Shown here: positions 16,630 to 26,426 of the stretch, piece by piece | Numbering within the stretch: position 1 is the stretch's first letter | How the letters are laid out: each line of letters begins with the position of its first letter | Assembly (NCBI RefSeq): GCF_001029435.1 | Contig: NZ_LDOV01000030.1 | Coordinates: forward strand, 1-64,000 | DNA length: 64,000 bases | Direction: 5' to 3' | Origin: Photobacterium aphoticum | Lineage (GTDB): Bacteria > Pseudomonadota > Gammaproteobacteria > Enterobacterales > Vibrionaceae | Position numbers and translations under genes: made by a program | Notes under the pieces: generated by a model | What the model was told of the DNA's origin: nothing | Database searches by the model: none | Seen by the model: only the letters and a program-made list of their open reading frames with translations

Positions 16630-19280
16630 TGCCAGTGTCGGAGTGCAAAGCGAATAACGGGCTCATAGCAGACAAGGAGCTCAGAGCAGACAAGGAGCTC
16701 AGAGCAGACAAGATGTTCAGAGCATCTGACGAGTCTGAAGCCTGCCATTACCAACTCACCATTCAGGGCATTGTACAAGGGGTCGGCTTCCGACCTTTTG
16801 TCTACCGCAGTGCGATGGCGTTCGGTTTGAACGGTACGGTGTTGAACAATGCACAAGGGGTGACGGTGCATCTGCAAGGTGCGTTGGCGGCGGTGGATGC
16901 CTGTATGGCGGCGATCATTGCCAATCCGCCGCCACTGGCGCGAATCGACAGCCATGCCGTGACGGCACTGCCAATGGATCCACAATTGACGGACTTCCAA
17001 ATTATCCGCAGTGAAGGTGGTGCGTCTGGAACAGCAGTATCAGATGTTCAATCCGGTGCATCCGTCGCCTTGTCGCCGGATATGGCGACGTGTCCGGATT
17101 GCCTGCAAGACATTGCCGATCCCGCCAGTCGCTTTTATCGTTATCCGTTTACCAACTGCACGAATTGTGGGCCGCGTTATTCCATCATTCGCCAACTCCC
17201 TTATGACCGTCAGGCCACGACCATGGCAGATTTTGCCATGTGCCCTGCTTGTGAACGTGCCTACCATGATCCGCTGGATCGCCGTTACCATGCGCAGCCT
17301 ATCAGTTGTCCCGATTGTGGCCCGCAGCTGCGGTTGTTATCGCCGCAAGGGACAGAACTCGCTGCGCGAGAAGCCGCATTAACACAGGTGATCTCTGCGT
17401 TATCACAAGGCAAAATTCTTGCGGTAAAAGGGCTGGGGGGATTTCACCTGATGTGCGATGCCACCCATGCTACCGCTGTGCAATCACTGCGTGCGCGCAA
17501 GCACCGTCCGGCCAAGCCTTTTGCGGTGATGGTTAAGGACGAGGCGATGGCGCAAACGCTGGTCGAGGGAACGCCGGCAGCGTGGGATGCCCTGACAAGT
17601 CGCCAACGCCCGATTGTGCTGATGACAAAGCGTCAAGATCCGCAAAACAACATCGCAGAAGCTGTTGCCCCAGATCTAGATGCTTTAGGGGTGATGTTGC
17701 CTTATACGCCGTTGCATACCTTGTTGCTCGAATGCTTGGCGCGCCCGTTGGTGGCGACGTCGGCCAATATCAGTGGCGAGCCGATTTTAACGTCTGCGGA
17801 AGCCGTGATTGAGCACTTGGCGCATGTCGTGGATGGCATTTTGGATCATGACCGTCCTATCGCGCACCCGTGCGATGACAGTGTGGTACAGGTATGCAAT
17901 GACCAGCCCATGCTGATGCGATTGGGGCGCGGTTATGCGCCGCTGACCTTGCCTTTGCCGGAGCCTGTTACGAGCTCAGATTCTCAAACAAGTTCTTGGA
18001 CGGTTACCCGAACGAATTACCGTACCCTCCTTGCTGCCGGGGCGCAGCAGAAAAACAGCGTAGCTTTAGCGTTTGGTCAGCAAATGGTGGTGAGCCCGTA
18101 TATTGGCGATTTGCATACCCTTGCCAGTGAGCAGCACTACCATCAAACCGTGACCTTTTTGCAGCAGTGTTATGGGTTAACGCCCACGCTGACGGTGTGT
18201 GATAAGCATCCGGATTATGCTTCAAGCCGGTTGGCTCCCGCTTTGGCTCAAGCTGCATGTTCGCCACAGCCTGCAGTGATCACCGTGCAGCACCATTACG
18301 CCCATATTCTGGCGCAAATGGCGATGCATCAACGCACGGCTCCGGTGCTGGGTTTTGCCTTTGATGGCACTGGCCTCGGGGATGACGACACCATTTGGGG
18401 CGCAGAAGCCATGGTGGCCGATATCCATGGTTACCAGCGTGTCGCCAGCCTTGCACCTTTTATGCTGATCGGTGGCGATAAGGCGGTACAGGATCCGACC
18501 CGTTTGCTGCTGGCATTACTGTTTGAACGATACAGTGTCGAGGCGATTGTCGCCATGCAATTAGAGGCGTTGGCAGAGGTCGATCCCCGTTGGATTCATA
18601 ACCTGCATCGCCTGTGGGGAGCAAAAGCGGCTTGTGTGCCGTGTTCCTCGATGGGACGTTTGTTTGATGCCGTCGCTCGATTACTCGGTTTGGTCGGTAA
18701 CGCGCCGTATGAAGGGGAAGCGGGCATGAAACTGGCTGACGCCGCGCAGCGAGATTGTATTCAACGGGATGCCGCGCAACGTCATAGCTCGCAACATCAT
18801 AGCTCGCAACATCAAGATATGCAGGACGCGGTAAGCTTGGCCCCGACGTTGTCCTTCACGCTGCCACTCATAAAAATTGAGGGTAATGATTCCCTATGGG
18901 ATACCCAGGCCTTGTTTGCGCAGATCGTCGAGGCAGTGATTGCATCACCACTGACACCTGAGCGTATTGGTGCGATTGCCTGGGGCTTTATCGCGGCATT
19001 AGCGGATGCCGTGCAGCAGTTCGCCGTCAGCCATTTCGCTGCTGAGCAAGACAGCACGCAAAACAGTACGCAAGGCTGTGTGCAAAACAGGGCTGATGCT
19101 CCTTCACCTTGTGTGGTGCTGTGCGGTGGGGTGTTTCAAAACACCGTACTCAATGCGCTGTGTCAGCAAAAGCTGAATGCTTGCGGTATGCAGGTGCTGT
19201 CCAGTACCGATCTTCCTGTTAACGATGCCAGCATTGCGCTGGGCCAACTGTGGTACGGCCTTCACCATGATCACGAATAA
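16629..19280 (+). CDS. hypF: Carbamoyltransferase HypF
   Basis: HypF makes the cyanide precursor from carbamoyl phosphate and ATP and loads it on HypE. Domains in order: acylphosphatase (GIVQGVGFRPFVYR, about residues 45-60), two Cys4 zinc fingers (CPDCLQDI...CTNCGPRYS and CPACERAY...CPDCGP), YrdC-like, then Kae1-like (VQHHYAHILAQMAMH; FAFDGTGLG; LCGGVFQN). ATG 16629 overlaps the upstream stop. The 883-residue protein is longer than usual (about 750) because of low-complexity inserts: an 18-bp tandem repeat near the N-terminus, and HSSQHHSSQHQ and STQNSTQG in the C-terminal domain. Confidence 0.95.
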   Translation: MPVSECKANNGLIADKELRADKELRADKMFRASDESEACHYQLTIQGIVQGVGFRPFVYRSAMAFGLNGTVLNNAQGVTVHLQGALAAVDACMAAIIANPPPLARIDSHAVTALPMDPQLTDFQIIRSEGGASGTAVSDVQSGASVALSPDMATCPDCLQDIADPASRFYRYPFTNCTNCGPRYSIIRQLPYDRQATTMADFAMCPACERAYHDPLDRRYHAQPISCPDCGPQLRLLSPQGTELAAREAALTQVISALSQGKILAVKGLGGFHLMCDATHATAVQSLRARKHRPAKPFAVMVKDEAMAQTLVEGTPAAWDALTSRQRPIVLMTKRQDPQNNIAEAVAPDLDALGVMLPYTPLHTLLLECLARPLVATSANISGEPILTSAEAVIEHLAHVVDGILDHDRPIAHPCDDSVVQVCNDQPMLMRLGRGYAPLTLPLPEPVTSSDSQTSSWTVTRTNYRTLLAAGAQQKNSVALAFGQQMVVSPYIGDLHTLASEQHYHQTVTFLQQCYGLTPTLTVCDKHPDYASSRLAPALAQAACSPQPAVITVQHHYAHILAQMAMHQRTAPVLGFAFDGTGLGDDDTIWGAEAMVADIHGYQRVASLAPFMLIGGDKAVQDPTRLLLALLFERYSVEAIVAMQLEALAEVDPRWIHNLHRLWGAKAACVPCSSMGRLFDAVARLLGLVGNAPYEGEAGMKLADAAQRDCIQRDAAQRHSSQHHSSQHQDMQDAVSLAPTLSFTLPLIKIEGNDSLWDTQALFAQIVEAVIASPLTPERIGAIAWGFIAALADAVQQFAVSHFAAEQDSTQNSTQGCVQNRADAPSPCVVLCGGVFQNTVLNALCQQKLNACGMQVLSSTDLPVNDASIALGQLWYGLHHDHE
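16667..16720 (+). repeat. 18-bp tandem repeat, three units, inside hypF
   Basis: Unit agcagacaaggagctcag occurs twice exactly and a third time with changes. It encodes ADKELR-type repeats before the acylphosphatase domain. Each unit is a multiple of three, so length changes keep the frame. Confidence 0.85.
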
Positions 19281-20916
19281 TAATACGTCTCAGCGACAGG
19301 GGGCGTGTCGAGTACGCTTGTCAGCACTGTGTCTATCTCTGTTTATCGCCTTGCCGGTGGGGGCTGCGCCCTCGGTGTCTCGAGAGCCGATGTCTCAAGA
19401 GCCGGTGTATCAACAACCGGTGACGATTGCCTTGGGTGATGAGCCTACAGCAGGGTTTGATCCTATTTATGGCTGGGGGCGTTACAACAATCCCCTGATC
19501 CAATCCGCCTTGCTAAAACGCACGGGTGAAGGAGAAGTCGCCGGCGATCTCGCTCAGCATTGGACCTTATCGCCTGATCGCACGACGTGGACGGTGCGCC
19601 TGCAACCAGATCTGGTTGCAGGCGATGGCACTCCGCTGACGGCCAGTGATGTGGCGTTTACGTATCGCACGGCGAAATCCGTGGCTTCACTGTATGATCT
19701 GACCAACCTGGCCAAGGTGGATGTGCAGGATGCAGAGACCGTCATCTTTCACCTTAAGCAGCCTGACATTGGTTTTCTCGATACGCTGGCCTCACTGGGC
19801 ATTGTGCCGCAGAACGCGTATGGCCCTGATTATGCCCAGCATCCGGTGGGTTCGGGGCCGTATCAGTTTGTGCGTTGGCAAAAAGGCCAATCGTTGGAAT
19901 TGGTCGCCAACCCGCATTATCACGGCGAGAAGCCGCATCTTGCGCGTCTGATTATCGTGTTCAGCGATGAAGCCAGTCGCTATACCCAATTGTTATCGCA
20001 CCAGATCGATTTAGCGGCGATCCCGCCCCAATATGCTTTAACACTGCCTGCGGCAATCAAACAGTGGCGTATCACCAGTGTTGATAATCGTGGTATTGCA
20101 TGGCCGATGTTGCCGTTCGACGGGCACGACAAAGGCAATGATGTGACGTCAGACAAAGCGATTCGACAAGCCATCGATAGCACCATTGATCGTGAGTTGC
20201 TGGTGCATGCCTTGCTGGACGGTTACGCGCGCACTGCGTATTCCATTGCCGATGGCTTACCGTGGAGTATTGCCCCTGCTGACAAGGGCAAGCTGTCACC
20301 GACAGGGACGGTCAATCCAGAAGCCAAACAAGCAGCAATGCAAGCCGCTAAAGAAGCGCTCACGGCAGCTGGTTGGTTAGTGCAGGATGACGGGGTTCGT
20401 GCCAAAAATGGCGTGCGAGCGGCGTTCACACTGTATTACAAATCCGGTGACAGCATTCGTGAGCAACTGGCCCTGACGGTCGCACAAATGATCAAACCAT
20501 TAGGGATTGTGGTGACTACCCAAGGCACCAGTTGGGAGCGTATTAGTCAGGTAATGCATCGCTCACCGGTGCTGTTCGGTTTTGGCGTATTGTCTCCGAG
20601 TGAAATGCGTTACACCTACCACAGCCAGTATCAAGGCGTGGATTTCTATAACAGTGGCTATTACGCCAACCCGATTGTGGATCGTGAATTAGATGCCGCG
20701 CAATCTGCGCCTTCGTGGTCACAGGCCATGATCCATTTTCGTCAGGCTCAGCAGCAGATATATCAGGATGTTCCTTGGACGTGGTTGGTGAATCTGACCC
20801 ACGTGTATGCAGGTAATCCGTGTTTGGATTTGGGCAAACCGATGATGGAGCCGCATGCCCATGGCTGGCCGCTCACCAATAACATTACGGATTGGACGTG
20901 GCAATGCAAACGCTGA
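19267..20916 (+). CDS. nikA: Nickel/peptide ABC transporter substrate-binding protein (NikA-like)
   Basis: This is the periplasmic binding protein of the SBP_bac_5 (oligopeptide/nickel) family. The 549-residue precursor has a signal peptide ending in SLFIALPVGA-AP. Family motifs are GWGRYNNPLIQSALLKR, the LAQHWTLSPDRTTWTVRLQP segment, DVAFTYRTAKS and HPVGSGPYQFVRWQKGQ. ATG 19267 overlaps the end of hypF. Nickel is inferred from position: it follows the hydrogenase genes without a gap and is followed by two permeases and two ATPases in NikABCDE order. Oligopeptide or opine uptake is the alternative. Confidence 0.88.
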   Translation: MITNNNTSQRQGACRVRLSALCLSLFIALPVGAAPSVSREPMSQEPVYQQPVTIALGDEPTAGFDPIYGWGRYNNPLIQSALLKRTGEGEVAGDLAQHWTLSPDRTTWTVRLQPDLVAGDGTPLTASDVAFTYRTAKSVASLYDLTNLAKVDVQDAETVIFHLKQPDIGFLDTLASLGIVPQNAYGPDYAQHPVGSGPYQFVRWQKGQSLELVANPHYHGEKPHLARLIIVFSDEASRYTQLLSHQIDLAAIPPQYALTLPAAIKQWRITSVDNRGIAWPMLPFDGHDKGNDVTSDKAIRQAIDSTIDRELLVHALLDGYARTAYSIADGLPWSIAPADKGKLSPTGTVNPEAKQAAMQAAKEALTAAGWLVQDDGVRAKNGVRAAFTLYYKSGDSIREQLALTVAQMIKPLGIVVTTQGTSWERISQVMHRSPVLFGFGVLSPSEMRYTYHSQYQGVDFYNSGYYANPIVDRELDAAQSAPSWSQAMIHFRQAQQQIYQDVPWTWLVNLTHVYAGNPCLDLGKPMMEPHAHGWPLTNNITDWTWQCKR

Positions 20917-21878
20917 TGCGCCTTGTTATCCGCCTCGTTGTGCGGCTGGGTGTGCAGTTGTTGCTGGTAGTGATCGTGGCGGTGAGTTTATTGCATTTCT
21001 CGCCTCTGGATCCGGTTACACAATACCTGAACGGTAACCTGTTTGCCGTTTCGGCCACGCAAAAGGCGGTGCTGGCGGTACAGTTGGGCGAGCAAGGTTC
21101 AGTGTGGGCATCCGTCTCACAATGGCTGGCCCATGTGGCGGTCGGTGACTGGGGGCAGTCGGTGCTCTATCGTCAACCGGTGTTAACCGTGTTGTGGGAG
21201 CGCGGGCAGATCTCTTTGTTATTGATGAGCATCAGTTGGTTGTTGGCCCTGTTTGTCGGTTATGGGCTGGGGCTGCTGGCGGGACTGTGTGCGAACCGTT
21301 GGCCGGATAGGGTGATCCGCACAACCGCTTGGGTGTTATCGGCGATGCCGCCGTTCTGGTTAGGTATGGTGCTGATTGCCGTGTTTGCCGTCAAATTGCC
21401 GTGGTTGCCTGCCTGTTGTGCCGCGCCTTATGGCGATGGCGTGTTCGAGCAGGGACTGAGCAGCTTGTTGCGGCATATGGTGTTGCCTATGACAACCTTG
21501 GTGCTGGTGTATATGGCGCCGTTGATATTGCATACCCGCGAAAAAGTGGTGGATGTACTGAGTGATGCGCCCGTGCAGTATGCGCAAATGCATGGACAAG
21601 GTGCCTGGGCGCGCGTGCGCTTTCATGTGGTGAAGAACAGTTTGGTGCCTGCACTGGTATTGCACTTGGCCAGCTTTGCGGAGCTGTTCAGTGGATCCAT
21701 GCTGGCGGAAACCTTATTCAATTACCCAGGGCTGGGTCAAACCGTGGTGAAAGCCGGGTTAACCCATGATACGGCGTTGTTTCTGGGAGCCACGGTGCTC
21801 AGTGCGGTACTGGTGTTTGTGGGGAATGCATTGGCGTCGTTATGTGCCGATTGGCTGACGCCGGGGGTAAGACGATGA
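20904..21878 (+). CDS. nikB: Nickel ABC transporter permease NikB-like
   Basis: Inner-membrane permease of the DppB/NikB family, 324 residues. It has an N-terminal helix (LGVQLLLVVIVAVSLLHF), the family segment LDPVTQYLNG, then five further helices. The cytoplasmic EAA-type loop is around QYAQMHGQGAWARVRFHVVKNSLVPAL. ATG 20904 overlaps the upstream stop, and its own stop overlaps the next ATG. Confidence 0.88.
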   Translation: MQTLMRLVIRLVVRLGVQLLLVVIVAVSLLHFSPLDPVTQYLNGNLFAVSATQKAVLAVQLGEQGSVWASVSQWLAHVAVGDWGQSVLYRQPVLTVLWERGQISLLLMSISWLLALFVGYGLGLLAGLCANRWPDRVIRTTAWVLSAMPPFWLGMVLIAVFAVKLPWLPACCAAPYGDGVFEQGLSSLLRHMVLPMTTLVLVYMAPLILHTREKVVDVLSDAPVQYAQMHGQGAWARVRFHVVKNSLVPALVLHLASFAELFSGSMLAETLFNYPGLGQTVVKAGLTHDTALFLGATVLSAVLVFVGNALASLCADWLTPGVRR

Positions 21879-22726
21879 GCCGCCACATTCCTTGGTCAGC
21901 TTGGGGCATCGTTCTCTTGATGATGATCGCAGTGCTGTATCCCACGTCGGGGTTGGATCTCAATGTGCTGGCGCGTAATCTTCCCCCAAGTTGGGCTCAT
22001 CCCTTCGGAACCGATTGGTTAGGACGGGATATGCTGACCCGCAGTCTGAAAGGGCTCTATCACAGTGTGACGTTGGCGGCGATTGCCGTATTGCTAAGCA
22101 GTGTGTTGGCGTTGTTGTTGGCCTTGGGATCGGCAGCAAATCGGTGGGTGCACCGTGGTGTGCGGATTGCCATTGATGTGTGCTTATCAGTACCGCATCT
22201 ACTGTTGATGATTCTGCTGTCGCTGGCGTTCAGCGGTGTGACGATGAGTATGACAGTCGCGGCGGAGGCGAGTGGCAGCGCCGTAGGGATTGTTGCCGCC
22301 ATTGCCTTGAGCCATTGGCCGCGTCTCACTCGCTTGCTGCTGTGTGATTTACAGACGGTAACCCATTCTCCGTATTTCCAACTGGCGCAGCAATTTGGGC
22401 ATCGCCGGTTGCCGTTATTGTGGCGACATATCGTGCCTCATATTGCCCCACAGTGGTTAACGGGGATGTTGATCATGTTGCCGCAAGCCTTGTCACACAT
22501 GGCGGGGCTGACCTTCTTGGGCTTTGGTTTTGATCCGGCCACTCCGGCAATCGGGGTGATTTTGTCACAAGCCAGTCAGTATTTGCTGGCCGGGGAGTGG
22601 TGGTTAGCCGTATTGCCCGGTGCCTTACTGGTGTTGAGCGTACTGTTATTGTCAGCGAGTGCCCAGCAAATCAGCGGTACGTTGCGCGGCAATGCCCCTG
22701 CACTGCTGTCGCGTTCAGGCGCTTAA
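21875..22726 (+). CDS. nikC: Nickel ABC transporter permease NikC-like
   Basis: Second permease, DppC/NikC family, 283 residues. The signature HPFGTDWLGRDMLTR follows the first helix, and the EAA loop is FGHRRLPLLWRHIVPHIAPQWL. It starts by ATGA overlap with nikB. It pairs with nikB to form the membrane channel. Confidence 0.9.
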   Translation: MSRHIPWSAWGIVLLMMIAVLYPTSGLDLNVLARNLPPSWAHPFGTDWLGRDMLTRSLKGLYHSVTLAAIAVLLSSVLALLLALGSAANRWVHRGVRIAIDVCLSVPHLLLMILLSLAFSGVTMSMTVAAEASGSAVGIVAAIALSHWPRLTRLLLCDLQTVTHSPYFQLAQQFGHRRLPLLWRHIVPHIAPQWLTGMLIMLPQALSHMAGLTFLGFGFDPATPAIGVILSQASQYLLAGEWWLAVLPGALLVLSVLLLSASAQQISGTLRGNAPALLSRSGA

Positions 22727-22822
22727 GAGTAGTTAATTGAAGCAGTCAATAATGGCAGTTAATCGTGGTGGGAGAATTGTGGTCAATGCTGCTCAATGGT
22801 GAGAAAGGAATAAGTCATTAAC

Positions 22823-23536
22823 GTGTTATCTATCAAGCAATTATCCGTAATATCGTCATCATGCGATGCAAGCCTGCTGCATCCCATCAGTTTTACCGTG
22901 CAGCGGGGAGAGATCGTCGGTGTGATAGGTGAAAGTGGCAGTGGCAAAAGTATATTGGCGCACGCGCTGTTGGGGCAGGTGCCCGCCGGGTTTTGTCGGC
23001 ACGGTGAAGTAAATGCGACGGGGACGTTGGCATTGTCAGCTCAATCGGCCGCAGTGTTTGACCCGTTAAAAACCGTGGGGCAGCATTTGGCCCGATGGCG
23101 TGCCGATTTTGCCTATGCCTTATGGGGAGCCCATGTGTTACGGGAAGCTCATGCGAACCGTAACAGTGATATTGCTGAGAGTTATCGACATCAACTGTCT
23201 GGCGGCATGGCAAAACGGGCGTGTCTGGCGCAGGCGCAAGTGCAATCTCCTGCGTTTATTGTGGCGGATGAACCTTGTGCCGGACTGGATGAAGCACAAG
23301 CGGAGACGATGTATCGCCAACTGCGAGAAACCGTGCGCACCGAGCATCAGGGCATGGTGATCATCTCCCATAATTTGCGCCAGTTATTACGTTGGGCAGA
23401 TCGCATTGTGGTGCTACGAGACGGGCGGTTGGTGGACGTCACCACACCGAGCGCGATGATGGATGGTCATTGCCATGCTTACAGCCAAGCGTTATGGCAG
23501 GCGTTGCCGGAAAATTGGGGGCATCCGCTATGTTGA
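22823..23536 (+). CDS. nikD: Nickel ABC transporter ATPase NikD-like
   Basis: ABC ATPase of 237 residues with Walker A GESGSGKS, signature LSGGMAKRACLAQA and Walker B FIVADEPCAGLD. It is shorter than common DppD/NikD proteins because the region between Walker A and the signature is reduced. It likely starts at GTG 22823 after a 96-base gap, the largest within the nik genes. Its stop overlaps the start of nikE. Confidence 0.88.
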   Translation: MLSIKQLSVISSSCDASLLHPISFTVQRGEIVGVIGESGSGKSILAHALLGQVPAGFCRHGEVNATGTLALSAQSAAVFDPLKTVGQHLARWRADFAYALWGAHVLREAHANRNSDIAESYRHQLSGGMAKRACLAQAQVQSPAFIVADEPCAGLDEAQAETMYRQLRETVRTEHQGMVIISHNLRQLLRWADRIVVLRDGRLVDVTTPSAMMDGHCHAYSQALWQALPENWGHPLC

Positions 23537-24159
23537 GTTTGCAGCAGGGCGTGGTGGTTTATGAGTCAGACCGTCCATTTCGTTTTTTACCCAGCCGGCA
23601 ATCAAAACGCGAACTGGCGTTATGTGACATCACTGTACAACGCGGCGAAGTGGTGGGGGTATTCGGCCCCAGTGGGTGCGGTAAATCAACCTTGGCAAAA
23701 GTGCTGGCCGGGATCCAGCCACTGCATCGTGGGACATTGTCTGTGCCAGTTCGCCCACAAGGACAAGCCAATCCGGTGCAATGGGTGGCCCAACAGCCAG
23801 AGTTTGCGTTTAATCCTTACCTGACGTTAGAGCAGTCATTACGGGAAAGTTGGCGTGAGACGGATTTCAGCGCCATGCTGGCAGATTTTCACATTCATCC
23901 CGCATGGTTAGCACGCCGCCCCTCACAGCTTTCCGGTGGGCAATTACAGCGATTGAATGTGGTGCGGGCGTTGATCCCATCGACGCAATTTTTGTTGTGT
24001 GATGAGATCTCCGCCCCGTTGGATCTGCTGACCCAGCAACAGCTGTGGCAGACTTTGCTACGTCATTGCAAGGCTCGCCATATCGGCGTGCTGGTCATTT
24101 CCCATGATCGCGCTTTGCTCAATCAGGTGTGTGATCGGCAAGTGCGGTGTGAGCCTTAA
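23530..24159 (+). CDS. nikE: Nickel ABC transporter ATPase NikE-like
   Basis: Second ABC ATPase, 209 residues, with Walker A GPSGCGKST, signature LSGGQLQRLNVVRA and Walker B FLLCDEISAPLD. ATG 23530 lies inside the end of nikD. It is the last gene of the + strand run, and its 3' end overlaps the convergent hydrolase gene by 41 bases. Confidence 0.88.
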   Translation: MLSLQQGVVVYESDRPFRFLPSRQSKRELALCDITVQRGEVVGVFGPSGCGKSTLAKVLAGIQPLHRGTLSVPVRPQGQANPVQWVAQQPEFAFNPYLTLEQSLRESWRETDFSAMLADFHIHPAWLARRPSQLSGGQLQRLNVVRALIPSTQFLLCDEISAPLDLLTQQQLWQTLLRHCKARHIGVLVISHDRALLNQVCDRQVRCEP

Positions 24160-25048
24160 AACCGGCATTGAACCAGTTGATGGTTTCTGGCAGCACGCGC
24201 TCGTCTAACATGCTCGGCCCTGAAAACGCGCCCCAAACATGGTCGGTATTAAGTTCAACGTGTTTATTGTCGCCTTGGTGGTAGTGCATCCACGCATCGG
24301 TATTGACGACCAGATCATCCTGCGTGCCTTGAATCACCAGCAGCGGCCCCGGATAGTGGGCAATGGCACCAATCGGGTTCATGGTCAGCACTTCTTTAAA
24401 GAATTTGCCTTTCAGCGTGGTTTCATAACCCCACGGCGTGGTGGTCGTAAATGGGGTTTCGGCTGCACTTGCGCTGGCTTTCAGCACCAAGTCAGCCCCC
24501 ATTAATTTGCCGTACGTCATGTAGGGGTGAGTCACCGGTGACCACAGAACGACCGCATCGAGATCCGGATTCAAATTGGCCACGTGGCTGGCGACAAGTC
24601 CACCTTGACTCCAACCGAGCAGACCCACTTTGTTGGGGTTAATTTGCGGTTGGTTTTTCAGCCATTGCAGTGCGCGCTGGGCATCTTCAATTTGGCGGGA
24701 AAAGGTGGTGTCAGCCCATTGCCCGTCGCTCTCGCCTGCGCCACGAAAGTCAATGCGCAGGCTTGCAATACCTTGCGAGGCCAATGTGCGTGCAGTACGG
24801 GTGTAGATCCCTTCGTCAGTGCCTTCAATCTGCAACTCGTCTTTTTGCCCCATAAACCCGTGCAGCATGAGGATCACAGGGGGTTGCGCGACATTATCCG
24901 GCACGTTCAGGGTGCCGACGACAGATTGGTCATCCACCGGAATCACCACTTTCGATTCTTTGGCATACAGAGAGGAAGAAAAAGAAAGCGCCATGAAAAC
25001 AGCCATGTTCGTTAACGTGAAAGAGTGTCGTAAAGATTGCATAGTCAT
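24119..25048 (-). CDS. Exported alpha/beta hydrolase
   Basis: A 309-residue protein with a signal peptide (MAVFMALSFSSSLYA-KES) and an alpha/beta hydrolase core. The oxyanion region is LMLHGFMGQKD, the nucleophile elbow GWSQGG (serine), the acid is in VIQGTQDDLVV and the histidine in NTDHVWG. It resembles dienelactone-hydrolase-like or acyl-peptide esterases of the YpfH/S9 sort; the substrate cannot be told. The start is uncertain: ATG 25048 or 25042 places the signal correctly, while longer frames reach 25126. It has no partner genes. Confidence 0.8.
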   Translation of the reverse strand: MTMQSLRHSFTLTNMAVFMALSFSSSLYAKESKVVIPVDDQSVVGTLNVPDNVAQPPVILMLHGFMGQKDELQIEGTDEGIYTRTARTLASQGIASLRIDFRGAGESDGQWADTTFSRQIEDAQRALQWLKNQPQINPNKVGLLGWSQGGLVASHVANLNPDLDAVVLWSPVTHPYMTYGKLMGADLVLKASASAAETPFTTTTPWGYETTLKGKFFKEVLTMNPIGAIAHYPGPLLVIQGTQDDLVVNTDAWMHYHQGDNKHVELNTDHVWGAFSGPSMLDERVLPETINWFNAGFKAHTALADHTPD

Positions 25049-25213
25049 CACCATAAAAAACACACAAAGGTGCCATTGACGAAAGTGAGACACTTTCATC
25101 ATCTGTTTAAATAAAAATAATTTCAAGAGTTATTGATGGTTGAATTTTACGTGCAGCGAAACGATGCCAATGAATATTGACATGCAAACAACAATAAAAA
25201 TATAAGCAGTTAT

Positions 25214-26107
25214 TTATTGATTAAATAATTGGTCGATAAACTTTCGGGTTTTTAATGGCACCACCACATTGTCCGGATACAGAATATATAGCGAGGTATC
25301 CCACGTATAATCCGATAAAAGACTGACTAATGTGCCTTGCTCCAAATAGGGTTGGGCAATAAAAGCTAACGAGGCGGTGATCCCTAATCCTCTTGCTGCA
25401 AACTCTGCCAGTTGGCGTTCACTGTGTGACTCAATGTACGAGTCGATATAAGGGGAGACGCTGTCATTGAGCTCGCCCTGTTCGTCGATAAACGTCCACT
25501 TTTTCTGTGTCAGGCAGTGGGCATAGTTCATACAGCGATGATTGACTAAGTCCTGAGGCGTCAGCGGTTCCCCGTGTAGAGCCAGGTAATCCGGTGAGGC
25601 AACGATGTACGTCTTCAGCGCTTTAACTTTGCGGCATTTGTAAGAGCTGTCACTGGGTTGGCCAATGTAAAATGCCACGTCAAATCCTTCACCGACTAAA
25701 TCGCCAATGGCATTGTCGAAAACAATGTCGATATTGAGGTTTGGATACTGCATCATAACTTGGGTGATGACATCAGTCATAAACGCGTCATGTTCTAATA
25801 CCGGTGGCATTTTTATTCTGAGTTTGCCGCGTACTTCGCCTTTTCTGTCATCAATATATTCATAGCAGTCGCTGATGCTATCGAATATTTTTGCACATTG
25901 CTCGTAAAGGTAACGCCCTTCATCGGTTAAATTAATGGTGCGGGTAGTACGTTGGATCAGCGTACAGTTCAGGCTTTCTTCCAATAATTTAATATGCTTA
26001 CTGACGACGGACTTTGATATATACAGCTTGTCGGCCGCAATAGAAAAAGAACCGTATAAAATCACGTTATAAAATGTTCGTAGCAAATTTAAATTCAGTG
26101 AGTGCAT
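25214..26107 (-). CDS. LysR-family transcriptional regulator
   Basis: A 297-residue LTTR. The N-terminal winged helix runs LNLLRTFYNVILYGSFSIAADKLYISKSVVSKHIKLLEE; the rest is a periplasmic-binding-like effector domain (KGEVRGKLRIKMP and later). A strong ribosome site (aaaggag) precedes the ATG. It stands alone, in the same direction as the hydrolase at 24119, with 165 bases between them; control of that gene or self-control is possible but unsupported. Confidence 0.9.
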   Translation of the reverse strand: MHSLNLNLLRTFYNVILYGSFSIAADKLYISKSVVSKHIKLLEESLNCTLIQRTTRTINLTDEGRYLYEQCAKIFDSISDCYEYIDDRKGEVRGKLRIKMPPVLEHDAFMTDVITQVMMQYPNLNIDIVFDNAIGDLVGEGFDVAFYIGQPSDSSYKCRKVKALKTYIVASPDYLALHGEPLTPQDLVNHRCMNYAHCLTQKKWTFIDEQGELNDSVSPYIDSYIESHSERQLAEFAARGLGITASLAFIAQPYLEQGTLVSLLSDYTWDTSLYILYPDNVVVPLKTRKFIDQLFNQ

Positions 26108-26426
26108 ACCGTTCTCCTTTGAGCGCTATATTAACCGTTTAGCGAGGGGAGTAAAGGGAGAACCCCACCGTTATTGTTGCTAAATCGGAAACAGACTTTT
26201 CTCACCGTATCGCTTGATGATATTTAATGTTGGCCTTGAGAATAAAGGAGTTGATAGTCTTACGATTACATTATCAACGTGAAAACGGTTGTGCGACCTA
26301 GAACGGTTTTTGAACGGCTCTATCATGTGTGCGTTGGTGCACATTGGTTTTTCATTGCTTTGTTCATCAATCAGAAAAAGAATCCGAGTAAATAATAGGT
26401 ACTCGGATTTTTATTGATGCATGGTA
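26108..26426. other. Intergenic stretch with a terminator-like hairpin
   Basis: No open frame. The stretch would hold the LysR gene's promoter on the minus strand. At about 26382-26412 the inverted repeat aatccgagta...tactcggatt is followed by T and preceded by A, which would end transcription from either side. Confidence 0.55.
26380..26413. terminator. Hairpin with flanking A and T runs, probably bidirectional
   Basis: A 9-bp stem atccgagta/tactcggat with loop aataatagg, A-rich before it and tttttatt after it. It lies just beyond the stop of the small gene at 26427 on the minus strand. Confidence 0.7.
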
